A stretch of DNA of 64,000 nt from Magicicada septendecula. Taxonomy: Eukaryota; Arthropoda; Insecta; Hemiptera; Cicadidae. The notes beneath the pieces are model-generated. The model was not told the DNA's origin, did no database searches, and saw only the letters and a program-made list of their open reading frames with translations. The translations under genes were made by a program, and so were the position numbers. The stretch lies in assembly GCA_034769895.1 (NCBI GenBank), contig CM068367.1, forward strand, positions 117,722,573 through 117,786,572, written 5' to 3'. Below are positions 10,050-22,709 of this stretch, piece after piece; positions within the stretch are counted from its first letter, which is position 1; each line of letters starts with the position of its first letter.

Positions 10050-12940
10050 GTAAACATTGATGTAAAATTCTGAATCTTTCAAAAACAAACTACGGCTATT
10101 GGCCTGTTATTTTTCATTAGAAAAAATTACGTTTCATTGATCAAAAACGTGTAATTTTGATGAAAAATTCGATCATAGTCTGTTACCGGAAATAGAGAAT
10201 GTAAATTTAAACGCAAGATAGCCAAAAGAATTGAACTGGAAAAACTACTATGTACGCACACGCTCACGCGCACGCTCACAAAATCAGTAACACATTTTCT
10301 CCAACTACTGTATTGTACTGAAATAAAAGTACACAGTATAATTATGACGGGATAACGATGTCTGAATGTGCTTGTTTTTTTCCAAAGGCTCCCACCCATA
10401 AGGAAAAGTAAAAGTAAAATTAGTCCTAAAAGGGTTTTGACCAAAATAATTACCGAAAGGAGTTACCGAGAAGGATTATCAGAATACAGCAAACTGGAAC
10501 CATGGTCAGGGGTTGGAATGTTTCAGCCTCAGGAAGTCAGAAAAATTAAGTTCATTCAAATTCTTTCTTGACATCGAACTAAGCAAAAGACGGTGTCGTG
10601 CATTTTTAAACATCAAATAACGTTTTTAAACCACATATGCAGATGTAATTATAAAAAGGTTTAAATATTTTTTTCACACCAAAACAGTGGAGTTGTATTC
10701 GCAAAATCCAAGAACTTTTTCAAATCAGCACATCAAGTGTATTCATTCAAAATTAGTTCACCTGCGTTCAAAAAAATAAAACGGACGAAAATTACAAGGA
10801 CGCCAGAAGTCATAAAAGCACACACACACACTTACACACTGTCCAATAGAATCTATATACAAATTTATTGATATCAGCCAACAGTTGTTTGTTTCTTAAA
10901 GAAATGTCTTTCGACAATACGGTATCATTTCAGTACGTGTAATTTTTCAGAAAACAATTAAAAGCGTAAGCAAAATTTTTTTATTTACGGCAGTGCGTCG
11001 TTCGTACATCAATCTGGCCAGTTTACAAAATGTTCCACAAAAGGATGCCGCGAAGAAATTATAGAGCGGCCCGCATCGGTTGCTGTGATAGTGCGAAAGA
11101 CGGCAGCCCCCTACATAATATTATATGAGCGTGAACATTACCTTCAGTGACGCGTATAAAAATCCTAACACAAAATCATTCTTTCCCAAATCAAAGTTTA
11201 CAAAATCCTCATACCAGCAAAGATATTCATGTCGTAAAAGATGTGGGTTCTCCACGTCACTTGACGTACTTACAATTGAAATTATTTATCCTTTAAAAAA
11301 CGTGAACGAGTTTTGTAGATGTGCAGTGGACACTGATATCAGTGCATATATACAATCATGGCATTATCTATAAATATACTGTAGTTGTATTTATATAAAT
11401 ATATATATATATATATATCTCAGTCCATCTGCATACGTTACTGAGCATTGACGCAATTTATTAAAAACTGCAAAATTAGTATGAATAATAAATACTGTCA
11501 ATATATAAAAATGGATATTGAAAACTGTAAATAACCAGTGAACGGGGGAGACCGAACGTACAGGTTGCTACCGACATATATCGCCACACACAAACTAAGA
11601 GTGTGTTACAGTGTAAGTGATATATGTGTGTGTGTGAAACAAGTAGGAACAAAATGACTTCACCCTTGAATAAATGTAAAGTAACAAACTATTTATTTAA
11701 ATTTTGGTAAGTGCGCGAAATATGTGACAAAACGAATTACGCCACGGTATTAGTAATATACAGACTCACACGTGTAAAATCTAGTGCAAAACAAACAATG
11801 GATTTTTATGCAGAGTAAATAAAAGTTAACAACAATCAGAATAATTAAAGTATGCAAAAACTATTAATATACGATTATACACAAGAAAATTTCCGATCTT
11901 TTGAACATCGTGTCGTAACCAAAAGACTTCGCATGTTGCGAAAAGAATTAAAATAAGTGCAAAAAATAAACGAATCTGTAAAGGGACGCTTAACAAACTC
12001 TGACCATCCAAATCATGTTCAGAGTTGTCGAAACTTGATTTTTGCGCCCAAGTATAAATAACCAAGGCATCGCGAGCCTCGAGTCAGTCTACTGAAACAT
12101 TTGTGCAGCCGAAGGCTATGCCCGACTGCATAGCAAGGTCGATATCCGAGTACGTATGGAGCAGTAACACCGTACGAGTCATCTGAGTTGCTGAACGGAC
12201 CAGAAGGACCGGACGACGGATTCCAGGAGGACCAGAGGACGACGAAGGATCGTCACTGGACAAAGCCACAGGACTCAGGATCATGACGAGGGATCACAGA
12301 GTATCACCTCATTAATAATAAGGTGACATAAAACCATTTTACTTGTCAACAAACGGGTCATAAATGACGTTAAAAAAGAGTATATAAAAGAGACAATGAT
12401 AGACTCTATACACTAATTATGTAAATAGTAATAATTGTAAATTTTATATTGTTAAATTAGGGTAATAGATTACACAGTTTTTATAATGATTTTTAACACT
12501 TGCAAAGTTTTTTATTATTTTTTAAGATTATAATGTATTATAGATATTTTACTGATTCCAGATTTTATTGATATTTCCTTAATATTATATTGACATTTAA
12601 TATACAATACACAAAGTAAAGTAATAATTAAAAGACATGATTTAAAATAAATGCAATTTAAAAACAATGTCTGAGCAAGTCAAGAGCGCATTTTAGATTA
12701 TAAGAACTTATATTTATACATGTTTATTTGTGTATGTTAATTTATATTTTGTGTATTAGATTTATGAATATTTTATGAAAATGTTATTTTGTATATTTAC
12801 AATAATTATGTGTAAGCCGAGCAGACACAAAAAAACACATTATGCAAATAATAGTAACGAATTTTTAATACGAAATTTCGAGACTTTTATTAATAAATTT
12901 TTTAATTATTTTCAAACTCAACATGAGTAAGCATTTTATT
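10050..12940. other. No recognisable gene
   Basis: AT-rich DNA with a short (TA)n at about 11396-11420 and a short GT run at about 11625-11636. Several 65-105-codon frames exist (10127-10444 minus, 11125-11373 plus, 12084-12284 minus) but none shows a domain or a plausible splice partner. Confidence 0.5.
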
Positions 12941-12994
12941 TAAAACAAAACCCCACCTTTTCTCTATAGCACTCCCAAGTAACTGTTGTTAAAA

Positions 12995-13068
12995 AAATAT
13001 ATATATATATACATATATACATACATATATAGTATATAGACCTAATGTGTGTGTGTGTGTGTGTGTGA
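12995..13068. repeat. (TA)n/(CATA)n then (GT)n microsatellite
   Basis: A TA run, CATA repeats, then about 11 GT units. Confidence 0.9.
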
Positions 13069-13079
13069 TATTCACACTT

Positions 13080-15360
13080 TTCATTACTTCTGAGTGAATT
13101 ATGTTTTAATCATGCTAGATTAAACACGTATTAACTGGACGAGACTTCCACGGTCTGCACAAAACAACGTGTTAACAGTAGTGTCCGTCCCGATCTGTAC
13201 AGAGATTTGCCTGTCACTGCTACACAGTAGTTTGATAACATAAAAGCAAGTCAGAAAGTTTGCTGACCCATAGGACAGGACTGAAATTGCAGCGTATGCA
13301 GCTCGTAAGTATCTCCCTGTGGCTCTTGACCTTCTGGTCAAGGGAGGGGCACGTCACCGTCAGCCTCACTTACCAGTGAACGTCACGTTATCTTTTCTAA
13401 CCGAGTTATACGTTTGTTAAAGCGTTATAAAACTATTTAAGCTAAAACCTATAATAATTATTAAAGACGACATTTTTACAACAAAATAGACGCAATGACG
13501 AAACAAAAAGAGTAAAGACCAGGAACGTAAAAGAAACTTGATTTTAACTTTTATACCATTTTTTGTTATTAATTGAGTTGTGTGCAGCAGAGTAACCAAT
13601 AATTTTGCCTGCAAGCCGCCACTGGTAGAAACAATCATTTTAACCGTTACAAACAAACAAAAATTATAATCTAAATTATAATAAAATATTAAGTAAAACG
13701 AAAATTGTATGCAGTTCATTACTATCACTGTATGAGTAATTGTCATTTAAGAATGGTTGTCTTTAAAAAGTCTTAGTTTCCCAAGAAATCTATTTGGTGT
13801 GAGGACAAAACAGTAAAAGTAAATTTTTAACTTGTTGCAAGTACCTAACTTTGTGCACGCTGACGTTTGCTTGCACCTTACCGCACTTTATCAAAAATAA
13901 TAGCGTCAAAAAAAGTTTTATTTATCAGTCAAAAAAATAAAATAAAATTTTCAGAGCTGAGACACACGATTGTAATAGGTGAAACTTATAGCCATTCGGA
14001 TACTGCACCTTGCTACCTAGAGTCGAAATATAGGAAGAAAAAAACGAATTTACAATATCATAGTGCAAAGTATTGTTAAGTACCTGTTGCAGTTTACAAA
14101 GAAAACTCGGGTAAACTGAAACCAGTGAAGACTGGTTTCTGAAGAAGAATTTGTAAGCCTACACGTTCGGATAAAAATACAAATGAATGAATTAGAGAAG
14201 AATGAAGATGATCGACACGATAGAAGTAAATAAGCATTCAAGTTAGTTTTATTAGCAGCCATCTTAACACCAACTTTGTTACCACTTCTTGCAAAACTGC
14301 TAGTCGCTTCGCTCTCGACAAGGCCTTTCTGTATTTTCACCATCTTCTTAAACGATCTTAAGACCACCACCGGTCTTAAACGACGATAAAGTAAATAGAA
14401 GTAAATAAAGTAATCCCGACTGATAGATGGCCTATATAATATGGTGTCACCAGACAACAGCAAAAAGAGGATCAAAATTTTGTTGGCATGAATGAAAACC
14501 GACCAATTGGAAGAATACTAAAGAAATATATACAGGAATTGAAGTTAGAAAACCACCGGGCGGTGTCGTTATGCATAATTACTCTTTTAAAAATCTTTGT
14601 ATATCATCGTATTTGAAAATTTTTATATTTTCCACATGTTAAGTAATAATTGTTGAAGCGAAAGCTATCGCTTAATCTCCATTAAAAAAGCAACAAAGGA
14701 AACGGAAACAGAGTTGCATGTCCCCGTAGACAGCCATTTGTCCCCCACTATGTTCTAATGCAGCAAATAAGTAAGCAACTATATCACATTCTTGTATTGT
14801 TCAACACATCTAATATAAGGGGTTAGAGAAATTGAAAGTTAGACATTCAGTTACAGTTGGCATTAGAAATAAACGGTTGATTTGCTATGTGTAACTTGTA
14901 ACTCACGTCTAACGAATGACCGAACGCACAACACTAAAACAACTGTTGAATTGGCAATCCGAAGCAGAAAATGACCAAACCTACCAAGGAAAAGCTGGAG
15001 AGAAAGAACAAATAAGAACAAGAGAAAGTGGAACAGTGAGCATGCCTTAAAGAACGACCTAGAAACGTAGACACTGGATGACGGAAAATTCAAAAATGTT
15101 ATAATCAGATCTGCGGTGATGGTAAACAATTTTTGTATCTGTATAGATGAGTTTCATCTGTTGCATTGGATAAGCCTTCGCTCGTTTACGTTTGTATACA
15201 TAGTGATAGTGTTTGAGGTGTATGTGGGGGGGGCGCTTCTCTATGATCCGCGTTTGAAATGAAAAAACATTTTTTACTCGTTTTTGTGTATCAACACTAT
15301 ATGCCTGGAGGGCAGTAATTGATTCGTAGCCTATATATATATTTTTTTTTTTAATCTTCT
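13080..15360. other. No recognisable gene
   Basis: AT-rich with scattered short frames. A 141-codon minus frame at 14050-14475 has no family resemblance I can defend. Confidence 0.45.
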
Positions 15361-15370
15361 ACAAAGAGTA

Positions 15371-15815
15371 TCGCAAAAGAAATACTGTACTTTTTTCCAA
15401 TTTTCTCTAAACAAACGTTAAACGCTACAGTTAAAAAAAAACGTAAAAAATGTATGTCCCCAATTAAATGCAGCACAACAAACGAATGCATGTGACATGA
15501 AAAATACGCCCCCCGCCAGTTAATTGTTGATACACAATAAACATATCGCGCAGACAAGTGGGCTGCATTCATCTGAATTAGTCAAAAGTGTGCGCCCAAT
15601 GGGAGTCGCTCAGCGACCATTCATGAGTGAATGTCAGCGGCAACACTGTTTGGTGGCGATAATTCTTAAAATTCGTTATGACGAATTCACATTCATATTT
15701 AAACACTTTTTCCTTCAGTAGTTCTGAAATTTTACAATGTAAATTTACAGTCACTCTAATTTATGAAAATTTCACTATAATATGCTAACTCTATAATAAA
15801 ATATTATGCAGATCA
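15371..15815 (+). repeat. Dispersed repeat family R1, copy 1
   Basis: Shares an ordered series of blocks with 22255-22700 in the same orientation: TTTTTTCCAATTT, CAATTAAATGCAGCACAACA, TGCATTCATC, TTAGTTCTG-AATTTTACAAT and TAACTCTATAATAAAATA. The order and spacing are conserved while the sequence between has diverged, so this is an interspersed repeat of about 440 bp. No coding capacity is seen. Confidence 0.75.
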
Positions 15816-15839
15816 AATGAAATATTAGTAATCTTATCA

Positions 15840-17200
15840 GATAGACTGGTATATAGGTATAATAGTACCTATCCACAAGAAAGGAGACCAACTCACTTGT
15901 GACAACTATCGAGGAATCACGGTCCTAGATATGGCCTACAAAGTTTTGGCGTATATAATATAGACTGTAACCGTACACAGAACAGGTTATTGGAAAATAC
16001 CAATGTGGTTTCCGACCAGGAAATCTACAATCGATCAAATCTTCTTCATGCTTAGACAGGTCCTGGAAAAAACACGAGAGTTTGGTATAGAAACACCACT
16101 GACTTTAAGATTTCTCATGACAGTGTGGACCGAATGGCACTGTAAAAAGCATTGAAGGAATTCAGGATACCAACACAATTAAATTAATCCAAGAATCTCT
16201 CTGGAAAGTAGAATGTAAAGTTAAAGTGCAGGAAACCGTGTCACGTTCGTTCACGACTCGAACTGGACTCCGATAAGGAGATAGCCTGTCACGCTTGTTA
16301 CTTAACCTAGCACTAGAAAAAGCGACAAGGGACTCCCAAATAGACACAAGAGGTACGATCCTAAACAAAAGTATACAACTTTTAGCATACTCAGATGATA
16401 TTGGTCTAATTGCCAGGACAAAACGAGACCTCATTAGTGCCTTTACAGCATTGGAGGAAGCCTCAATTAAAATTGGACTGCAGATAAACTTGGAGAAAAC
16501 AAAATATATGTATGCTACCATCAAACTACCACTAAACCCAACCCTTAAAAACCTTGAAATAGGCATAAAAAATACAGAGGCAGTAAAAGAGTTCATATAT
16601 CTTAGCTCCCAGGTAAACAGCACTAACGACACCAACTCTGAAATAAGTAGAAGAATATATCTCGCAAATAAAACATATTATGGATTAAAAAAGCACCTGG
16701 AATCTAGCTTCATCTCAAGATGCACGAAATGCAAAATTTACAAAACATTTATGAGGCCAGTGTTGATATATGCTTCAGAAACCTAGACGATGACAAAAAA
16801 CAGACGGATGACAATGCTTTGAAAGACGGATTCTAAGAACAATATTTTGAGGAGTACAAGAAAATGGAATGTGTCGCAGGCGCTATAATTATGAACTATA
16901 CCATCTTTACAAAGAGCCGGACATTGTGAGGATAATCAACATATACAGGCTAAGATGGGTTAAACACATAGAGAGAATCTCCATTCTCCACAGCCTACGA
17001 AACATATTTTCTACCAGAAACAAATGGGTAGTAGAATAAGGGGAAGACCCGAAGTGGATTCAAAGATCAGATAGAGGAGGACCTCAGAAACCTGAACATA
17101 AGAAACTGGAAAGCCAGGGCACGCAATAGGGCAGAATGGAGTCGACTCTTGGAGTAGGCCAAGACACACCAAGGGTTGTAGAGCCACGGCTGATGATGAA
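15840..17200 (+). pseudogene. 5'-truncated LINE with RT domain
   Basis: In several frames this reads as an ordered RT: a [18 protein letters not shown] block, a YQCGFRPGKSTIDQIF block, a degraded TG-R-GDSLS block, then a long open frame (16295-16786) with the catalytic box AYSDDIGLI (second residue S in place of the common A), the NLEKTKYM block and the KIYKTFMRPVLIYASET segment. Downstream lie a FGGVQENGMCRRRYN-like remnant and a tail ending near ATGATGAAT at about 17200. The endonuclease is missing, and stops occur at about 15963, 16276 and 16784. It is non-functional. Confidence 0.85.
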
Positions 17201-17288
17201 TCTTATCAGTAGTGTAAAACTATACCGTATTCAAAGAGCTCAAAACCACAACAAAACAAGTACGATGGACTGTTCACGTGACAGCGAC

Positions 17289-17644
<356 letters not shown>

Positions 17645-17649
17645 AGTCA

Positions 17650-18190
17650 AATAACGCTGTATTTTGACTCACGTGTCAAGAATTAAGTTGGATTCACACT
17701 AAAAGCAACAATACGCTTAGATCAGCTATGGTGCCCTAGGTTTTCTCAGTTTGGTTTCAATGTTAACATAACTTTAAGTGCGAAGCAGCTTTTAGAGTGA
17801 CGTCATTGCCTTAGCACGCGTCCTACATTTGCTCTGATGACGTGAACGGTTTCTTTATACTCTTGTCTCTAGTCTTTTTGATAGAAGTCTAGTATTTTAA
17901 TATATTACTCTAATAGTGAAGACAAAAACTGCTTACAAATAAAAACGAATTCATTCAGCCACGTAGAAGTTTTTTAAATCACTTTTTCCTTTATATACGA
18001 ATTTTTGCACGGTAGCTCTTCTTCAGTCTTTCTCTCACGGTTGCATCCTCCTGGATGCAATCTGTCTCTCATGATTCAGTCTAAGATACTTCAAATCAAT
18101 ATATAGGCCTACTCTGTTTATTATTGTCATTTGGCCTTGCTCACCCCAAATGTCTTCAATTACAATTTTTTTCCGTATGAGAGAAATATT
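17650..18190. other. No gene; holds a short shared motif
   Basis: AAAACGAATTCATTCAGCCACG (17942-17963) is nearly repeated at 26440-26461, just past the 3' end of a LINE relic, so it may be part of a LINE 3' UTR. Nothing else is recognised. Confidence 0.45.
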
Positions 18191-18196
18191 TTTTAC

Positions 18197-18610
18197 AAAG
18201 GCGAGTCAATAATTATCCTCAATGTAGCAACAAATTTTATTTCAATAAAAAGATACAGAACTTTCAATAACATTATTTTTTAATGTAGTGCTTCTGCCTT
18301 TCAACATACATATTCCATCGGCGTACAAGATTCTATATGCTTTCAGAAAAAACTTTTTTGTTTGAGCAACGAGCCACACAAGCACCGCTTCCTTCAGGTC
18401 TTGATCCGAGGTGAATGGACGGTCCCTCATTGAACCGAATAGGTGACAGTCTGAACGGGCGAGTTCGGGACTACATAGAGAATGGGCCAATATCTCGGAC
18501 AGCATTTTCTGTCATGCAACAACACAACGATTTCGACAGTAGTCCTCGACATTTGTTTTGAGTTGCAGACTTCAGTCTATCAACAAACATCTCATTTAAT
18601 AGCCATATAG
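18197..18610 (-). pseudogene. mariner transposase 3' fragment
   Basis: On the minus strand, a segment with SATQNKCRGLLSKSL and a damaged second catalytic block (expected HDNARPH, seen MTENAVRD) leads by frameshift into HSLCSPELARSDCHLFGSM, matching the HPPYSPDLAPSDYHLF region with the last catalytic Asp kept. FTSDQDLKEAVLVWL then follows as in mariner family transposases. The plus-strand sequence ACAAAGGCGAGTCAATAATT at about 18197 looks like the terminal inverted repeat. The 5' half is missing. It is dead. Confidence 0.8.
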
Positions 18611-18686
18611 CCAATAGCCATTTGGGTTTTAATTTTAGAAACAAATAAAATAAAAAGAAATATAGAGAGAGGAAAGCCAATGTTAA

Positions 18687-18746
18687 TCTCTCTCACTCTC
18701 TCTCTCTCTCCCCCTACACACACGCGCGCGCGCGCGCGCGCGCGCT
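18687..18746. repeat. (CT)n and (CG)n low-complexity tract
   Basis: A CT run, CCCC, CACACA, then a CG run of about 24 bp (18723-18746). A pure CG dinucleotide run is unusual in an AT-rich animal genome that methylates or mutates CpG. Confidence 0.9.
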
Positions 18747-18779
18747 TAAAGAATTTCGATGAGACCGAAACATCGAGGC

Positions 18780-19250
18780 ATGATAATGTTTTGTAAACAA
18801 AAGATTTCTAGACTGTGGGGAATCGAAAGTGTGGAAGCGTCACATTTCTCGATGACGCATCACGCATTTTGTAGAATGACCCCCAGCCTAAAAACACTAT
18901 CATGTTAAAAATGAAATAAAGAGTGACTTTACATAAGAGGCGTTCGTAATTACCACTATCAATCAAACGTAAAAAATCTTGCTGTTATCGAGAATCGGAT
19001 TGTCCTATTTGCCGACTAATCATGGTGGCAGATCAAAATAAGATAAACATACAAGAAAATCGATTAGACATGCTTTGAAAAGAATGGAATTCTAAAATTA
19101 TAAGAGAGTTTCATTACATCCAGAATTACCACGAAACATTGACTTGTGTCAAATATTTGATGTGTATCCAGAGAGGGAAGAGAACCGTTAGTTTGCTGAT
19201 AAATTAATTTTGAAAAAAAAATGCTTGCATCAATTAAAAAACTGAAATGG
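18780..19250. other. No recognisable gene
   Basis: AT-rich sequence without a supportable feature. Confidence 0.5.
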
Positions 19251-19275
19251 CAATAGAATTATCGTAATAATTAAA

Positions 19276-19975
19276 ATGGAAAATTTGTGTTGTATAAATA
19301 CTTGCAAATATTTGTTTTGTCATCGGATTTACAAACAATACAATACGAAAATCTCCACTGTAAAAACAAAGGTAATGGCATTTCGATGCATGGCGCTAAT
19401 AAGAACCAAAATAATGATTAGCGATTGGATTCTAGAACAAGTGAGCCAATTCAATTATTTGGGAAATGGTATTGGCTATAACAGAAATTATGATATTGAT
19501 GTTAAGTTAAGTAAGTTCAAGACGATCTGTTCGACAATCAACTGTATTTTTCGAAACAAGGTACGTCGAGATACAAAATTAAAGTTCTACAAAGTTATGG
19601 CAGTCCCTGTACTGTCCTATGGGTGTGAATTATGGACAATAACTAAGATACAAGATTAAAATACAGACCTCGGAAATGGCGTTCTTAATAAGAGTTAAAA
19701 GGTGTTCTAAACTTGACCGTATAAGGAATGAGGCCATACGAGACGAGTTACAAGTTCTTCATTTGAATGAAGCAATAAAAGATTATAAAAACCGGTGGAA
19801 AGAACCCTTAGAAAGAATGTCAAATTCCAGATTGGCCAAACAAGTCTGGAAATACAAACCTATAAGCCACAGGTGTGTGGGTAGACCCAGGAAGAGATGG
19901 CTGGAGAATTTTTGAAGGCGGAACAGGCAGCATCTGGCCTATGCTGTGTTGTGAAGACGATGATGATGAAATGGT
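19276..19975 (+). pseudogene. LINE RT C-terminal half
   Basis: The first frame (to 19659) contains STVKTKVMAFR, VSQFNYLGNGIGYN, KLKFYKVMAVPVLSYGCELW and ends at a stop. After a frameshift, 19676-19915 continues with MAFLIRVKRCSKLDRIRNEA, LERMSNSRLAKQVWKYKP and CVGRPRKRWLENF. The order is that of the LINE RT thumb and tail. The DNA ends with GACGATGATGATGA. One frameshift and a few stops separate it from an open copy, so it is younger than the other tails, but RT catalytic motifs are absent. Confidence 0.8.
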
Positions 19976-20153
19976 AAAATATTATTGTGATTAAATATTT
20001 CTTTGGTTTTTTGTTTTAATTTCTAAAATAATAATTATTGTAACTTTTTTGGGTTACTTTGTTGTAATTTTGGGCTTGTTTTTAACATGGCGGGCGTAGC
20101 TTTCTGTGTAAATAGGGGGGGGGGTAACTTTGTGCTCTGTCTCAGTCGAACCA

Positions 20154-20186
20154 CTGAGGATGCCTCATAGTAGTATGGGCGAAACG
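20154..20186 (+). ncRNA. Hammerhead-like core D
   Basis: CTGAGGA (20154-20160), then a stem GCC(T)CATA/TATGGGC closed by GTAG, then GAAA (20181-20184) and CG. All conserved core letters are present. Flanking pairing for stems I and III was not resolved by eye. It is related in plan to the candidates at 2211, 4646 and 8874 and probably marks another Penelope-like terminal fragment. Confidence 0.5.
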
Positions 20187-20599
20187 TTTGGTGTTCAAAG
20201 TAATAAAAAAGACGTGTGTTCAACCGAAAAACAGTGTTGATACTATTAACGAAAATCACGGAAGTTTACGTGCAAGATTGCCTTCTACGAGAAAGATAAT
20301 TGTTTTTCCATCTTCTTTTCCGTGTTCCTGTTACAGTATTATAGCCGGATTTCCTCGCTGTCAGTCATCTATAAGACCTCTAATAAAGAAAATTCTTAAT
20401 TTATTCAACTCACTTTCATCATATTGTTAGGAAAAATTATCTAGTTCAAGTATATAGCTGGCAACATATAATCACTTTACTGTGTATTTAGTTATACGCA
20501 GTAATTTATTTAGTATGGTCAATCCAATTTTTCAAGAAAAGTTCAGAACGCTTAGTCAATGGCTCGGAACGGTTAAACGTGTGCGGTCAGGTAGCTATT

Positions 20600-20712
20600 A
20601 CGTTCTTCTGACCGAATCGTTTGTGCAGTGATTGGCCGTTTAAATCAAACTGTTTCGGTCGCAACCCTGTGGAGCGTCGGCCTTTTCGCTGACAGCCATA
20701 CTACCCTAATAA
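20600..20712 (+). repeat. Dispersed repeat family R2, copy 1
   Basis: Diverged match in the same orientation to about 33060-33165. Shared blocks are GT-TTGTRCARTGRTTGGCC, GTTTAAATCA, CAACCCT and ACGGCCGTACTACCC-type sequence. The function is unknown. Confidence 0.6.
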
Positions 20713-20719
20713 CAATTAT

Positions 20720-21600
20720 TTGAAATCGCTCAATCTCCAGTTTCATAGTTAATCTTATCATGAACTCCAATATTTGCTTTAACCGTTACAAAGATATTTT
20801 TTTCTTACCTAATCCGATATGAAGCAACTGTTCTACCAACATTCTACTAAACAAAGAACAGTTACAAATCACGAATTAAAGGCGTTCCTAAATCAAAAAT
20901 TCCTTGTTTTCCTGTACTTTCAATAAATATCTGGGTAAAATTATAGGCCCATCAAATACAGTACCTCCCCCGTTAAAATGGACTAATAGGGGCTCTGAGG
21001 TGTCCGTTGTATATACCAAGTAGACTTTATAATATGTACATGACTCATTTAAACAAAGTATATAAAATAGAAACTATTTATTTTTAGTCTGTATTTATAT
21101 AAAATAGATAACAGTACAGCACCACAGCAATAATAAACAGTTATGTCTCATACACAATTTTGTATACATAATTGTAATGAAAACATATTCAATTGTAAAG
21201 AACAGTTTATATTTTAGAGAAGTGGTCTTAATTATAATTAAAACTTTGTCAAATATCTATTTTTTTTAATAAGATGGTTATGTGTCAGAATCTCTTTTCA
21301 TATTTACTGGCTTAAAAAATTACTAATTTTTGTTTCTGATTGATTAGAGTTAATTTCTTTAATAAAAATTTACAGGCATTGCACAAATACAATGCACAGA
21401 GAAGGGCATTAAAAATGCTTCAATAAATCTAAAAAATATATATATTTATGTTCATTCACCAATCAATGAATTCATTCTTCATTTACCAATGTACAGATTA
21501 TAATGTATAATGTAGTCGCATTCATAAGCGAAGTTTTATATGTGTGCTACGTTATTGACAACAAAGAAGTAGTTTCTATGGAAACTCACCGGTTCCCATT
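20720..21600. other. No recognisable gene
   Basis: AT-rich DNA with only short chance frames. Confidence 0.5.
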
Positions 21601-21613
21601 TTCGATAACGCAC

Positions 21614-21933
21614 CAGCGATCGGCCGCAAATGTGCGACACGTCCTTACAAACATTTTCAATGTTAATAACTTAGGAAGGTGTCGCAAATGATCATAATAG
21701 AACAATATGTTTTCATTTTTTGATTGCTGAACGTACTCAGTGACACATTCTAAGTGGTCTTTTACTTCCCTCACATTATCCAGCGTTATTAATCGTTAAG
21801 CGTTATTAATTTTTCGAGCCTGTTTGTCTTTCATTTTTCAGCATTCCATGTTCCTTAGATCTGTCCGTTATAAGCTGGGTCCGTTTTAACGGGGTCAATT
21901 ATAACGGGGGTTAACTGTAATATACAAACTGGG
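21614..21933 (-). repeat. 320-bp perfect tandem duplication, unit 1
   Basis: Every base compared by eye matches 21934-22253. Each unit contains, on the minus strand, ACAGTTAACCCCCGTTATAA (resembling pogo/Tigger-type termini) followed by a frame with TLDNVREVKDHLECVTEYVQ and ILFYYDHLRHLPKLL. Its pattern resembles the C-terminal tail after the DDE domain of CENP-B/pogo-like transposases. In unit 1 the frame runs past the unit edge into CVIENGNR. The pogo assignment is tentative. Confidence 0.9.
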
Positions 21934-22253
21934 CAGCGATCGGCCGCAAATGTGCGACACGTCCTTACAAACATTTTCAATGTTAATAACTTAGGAAGGT
22001 GTCGCAAATGATCATAATAGAACAATATGTTTTCATTTTTTGATTGCTGAACGTACTCAGTGACACATTCTAAGTGGTCTTTTACTTCCCTCACATTATC
22101 CAGCGTTATTAATCGTTAAGCGTTATTAATTTTTCGAGCCTGTTTGTCTTTCATTTTTCAGCATTCCATGTTCCTTAGATCTGTCCGTTATAAGCTGGGT
22201 CCGTTTTAACGGGGTCAATTATAACGGGGGTTAACTGTAATATACAAACTGTT
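21934..22253 (-). repeat. 320-bp perfect tandem duplication, unit 2
   Basis: Direct copy of 21614-21933 with no mismatch seen. The right edge abuts directly the start of the dispersed repeat at 22255. The frame here breaks at the unit junction and continues into unrelated sequence, which shows that unit 1 keeps the original left flank. Confidence 0.9.
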
Positions 22254-22254
22254 T

Positions 22255-22700
22255 CCGCAAAAACAAAACCCTTAACTTTTTTTCCAATTTACTCTCCAAA
22301 TAAATATGGAACGCTGAAGTCTTCAAAAAACGAATACAAAAAAAAAATACTGATCACCCAATTAAATGCAGCACAACAAAAGAATGCACGTGACGTTGAA
22401 AATACATCCGCAGGCTAAATGTGAAATACAATAAAAATATGAAATAGACAAATGGAATGCATTCATCAGGGTTGGTCAAGTGCAGCGTGCACCCAGGGAG
22501 CAGTGCTGTGCGAGTCGCTGTGCGATCACTCGTGTATGAGTGTCAACGCGATAAAGTTCCGTTCAGTCAATTTCATATTCACGTTGAATATTTCTCCCTT
22601 CATTAGTTCTGGAATTTTACAATATTGTTTTCCATTAACACAATTTTATCAAAGTTGGGGGGGAGCTTGCACGTTAACTCTATAATAAAATACTGAACAA
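22255..22700 (+). repeat. Dispersed repeat family R1, copy 2
   Basis: Partner of 15371-15815, described there. This copy carries extra sequence in its second half (a GGGGGGGAG insertion near 22660). Confidence 0.75.
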
Positions 22701-22709
22701 GTATAACCA

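Noticed and set aside
12060-12300. Possible small exon (66-codon minus frame, normal composition)
   Set aside because: No domain, splice partner or conservation can be judged; too short to support.
18747-18775. TTTCGATGAGACCGAAACATCG as another hammerhead core
   Set aside because: No room for stem II between the GATGAG and GAAAC parts; it is a short palindrome only.
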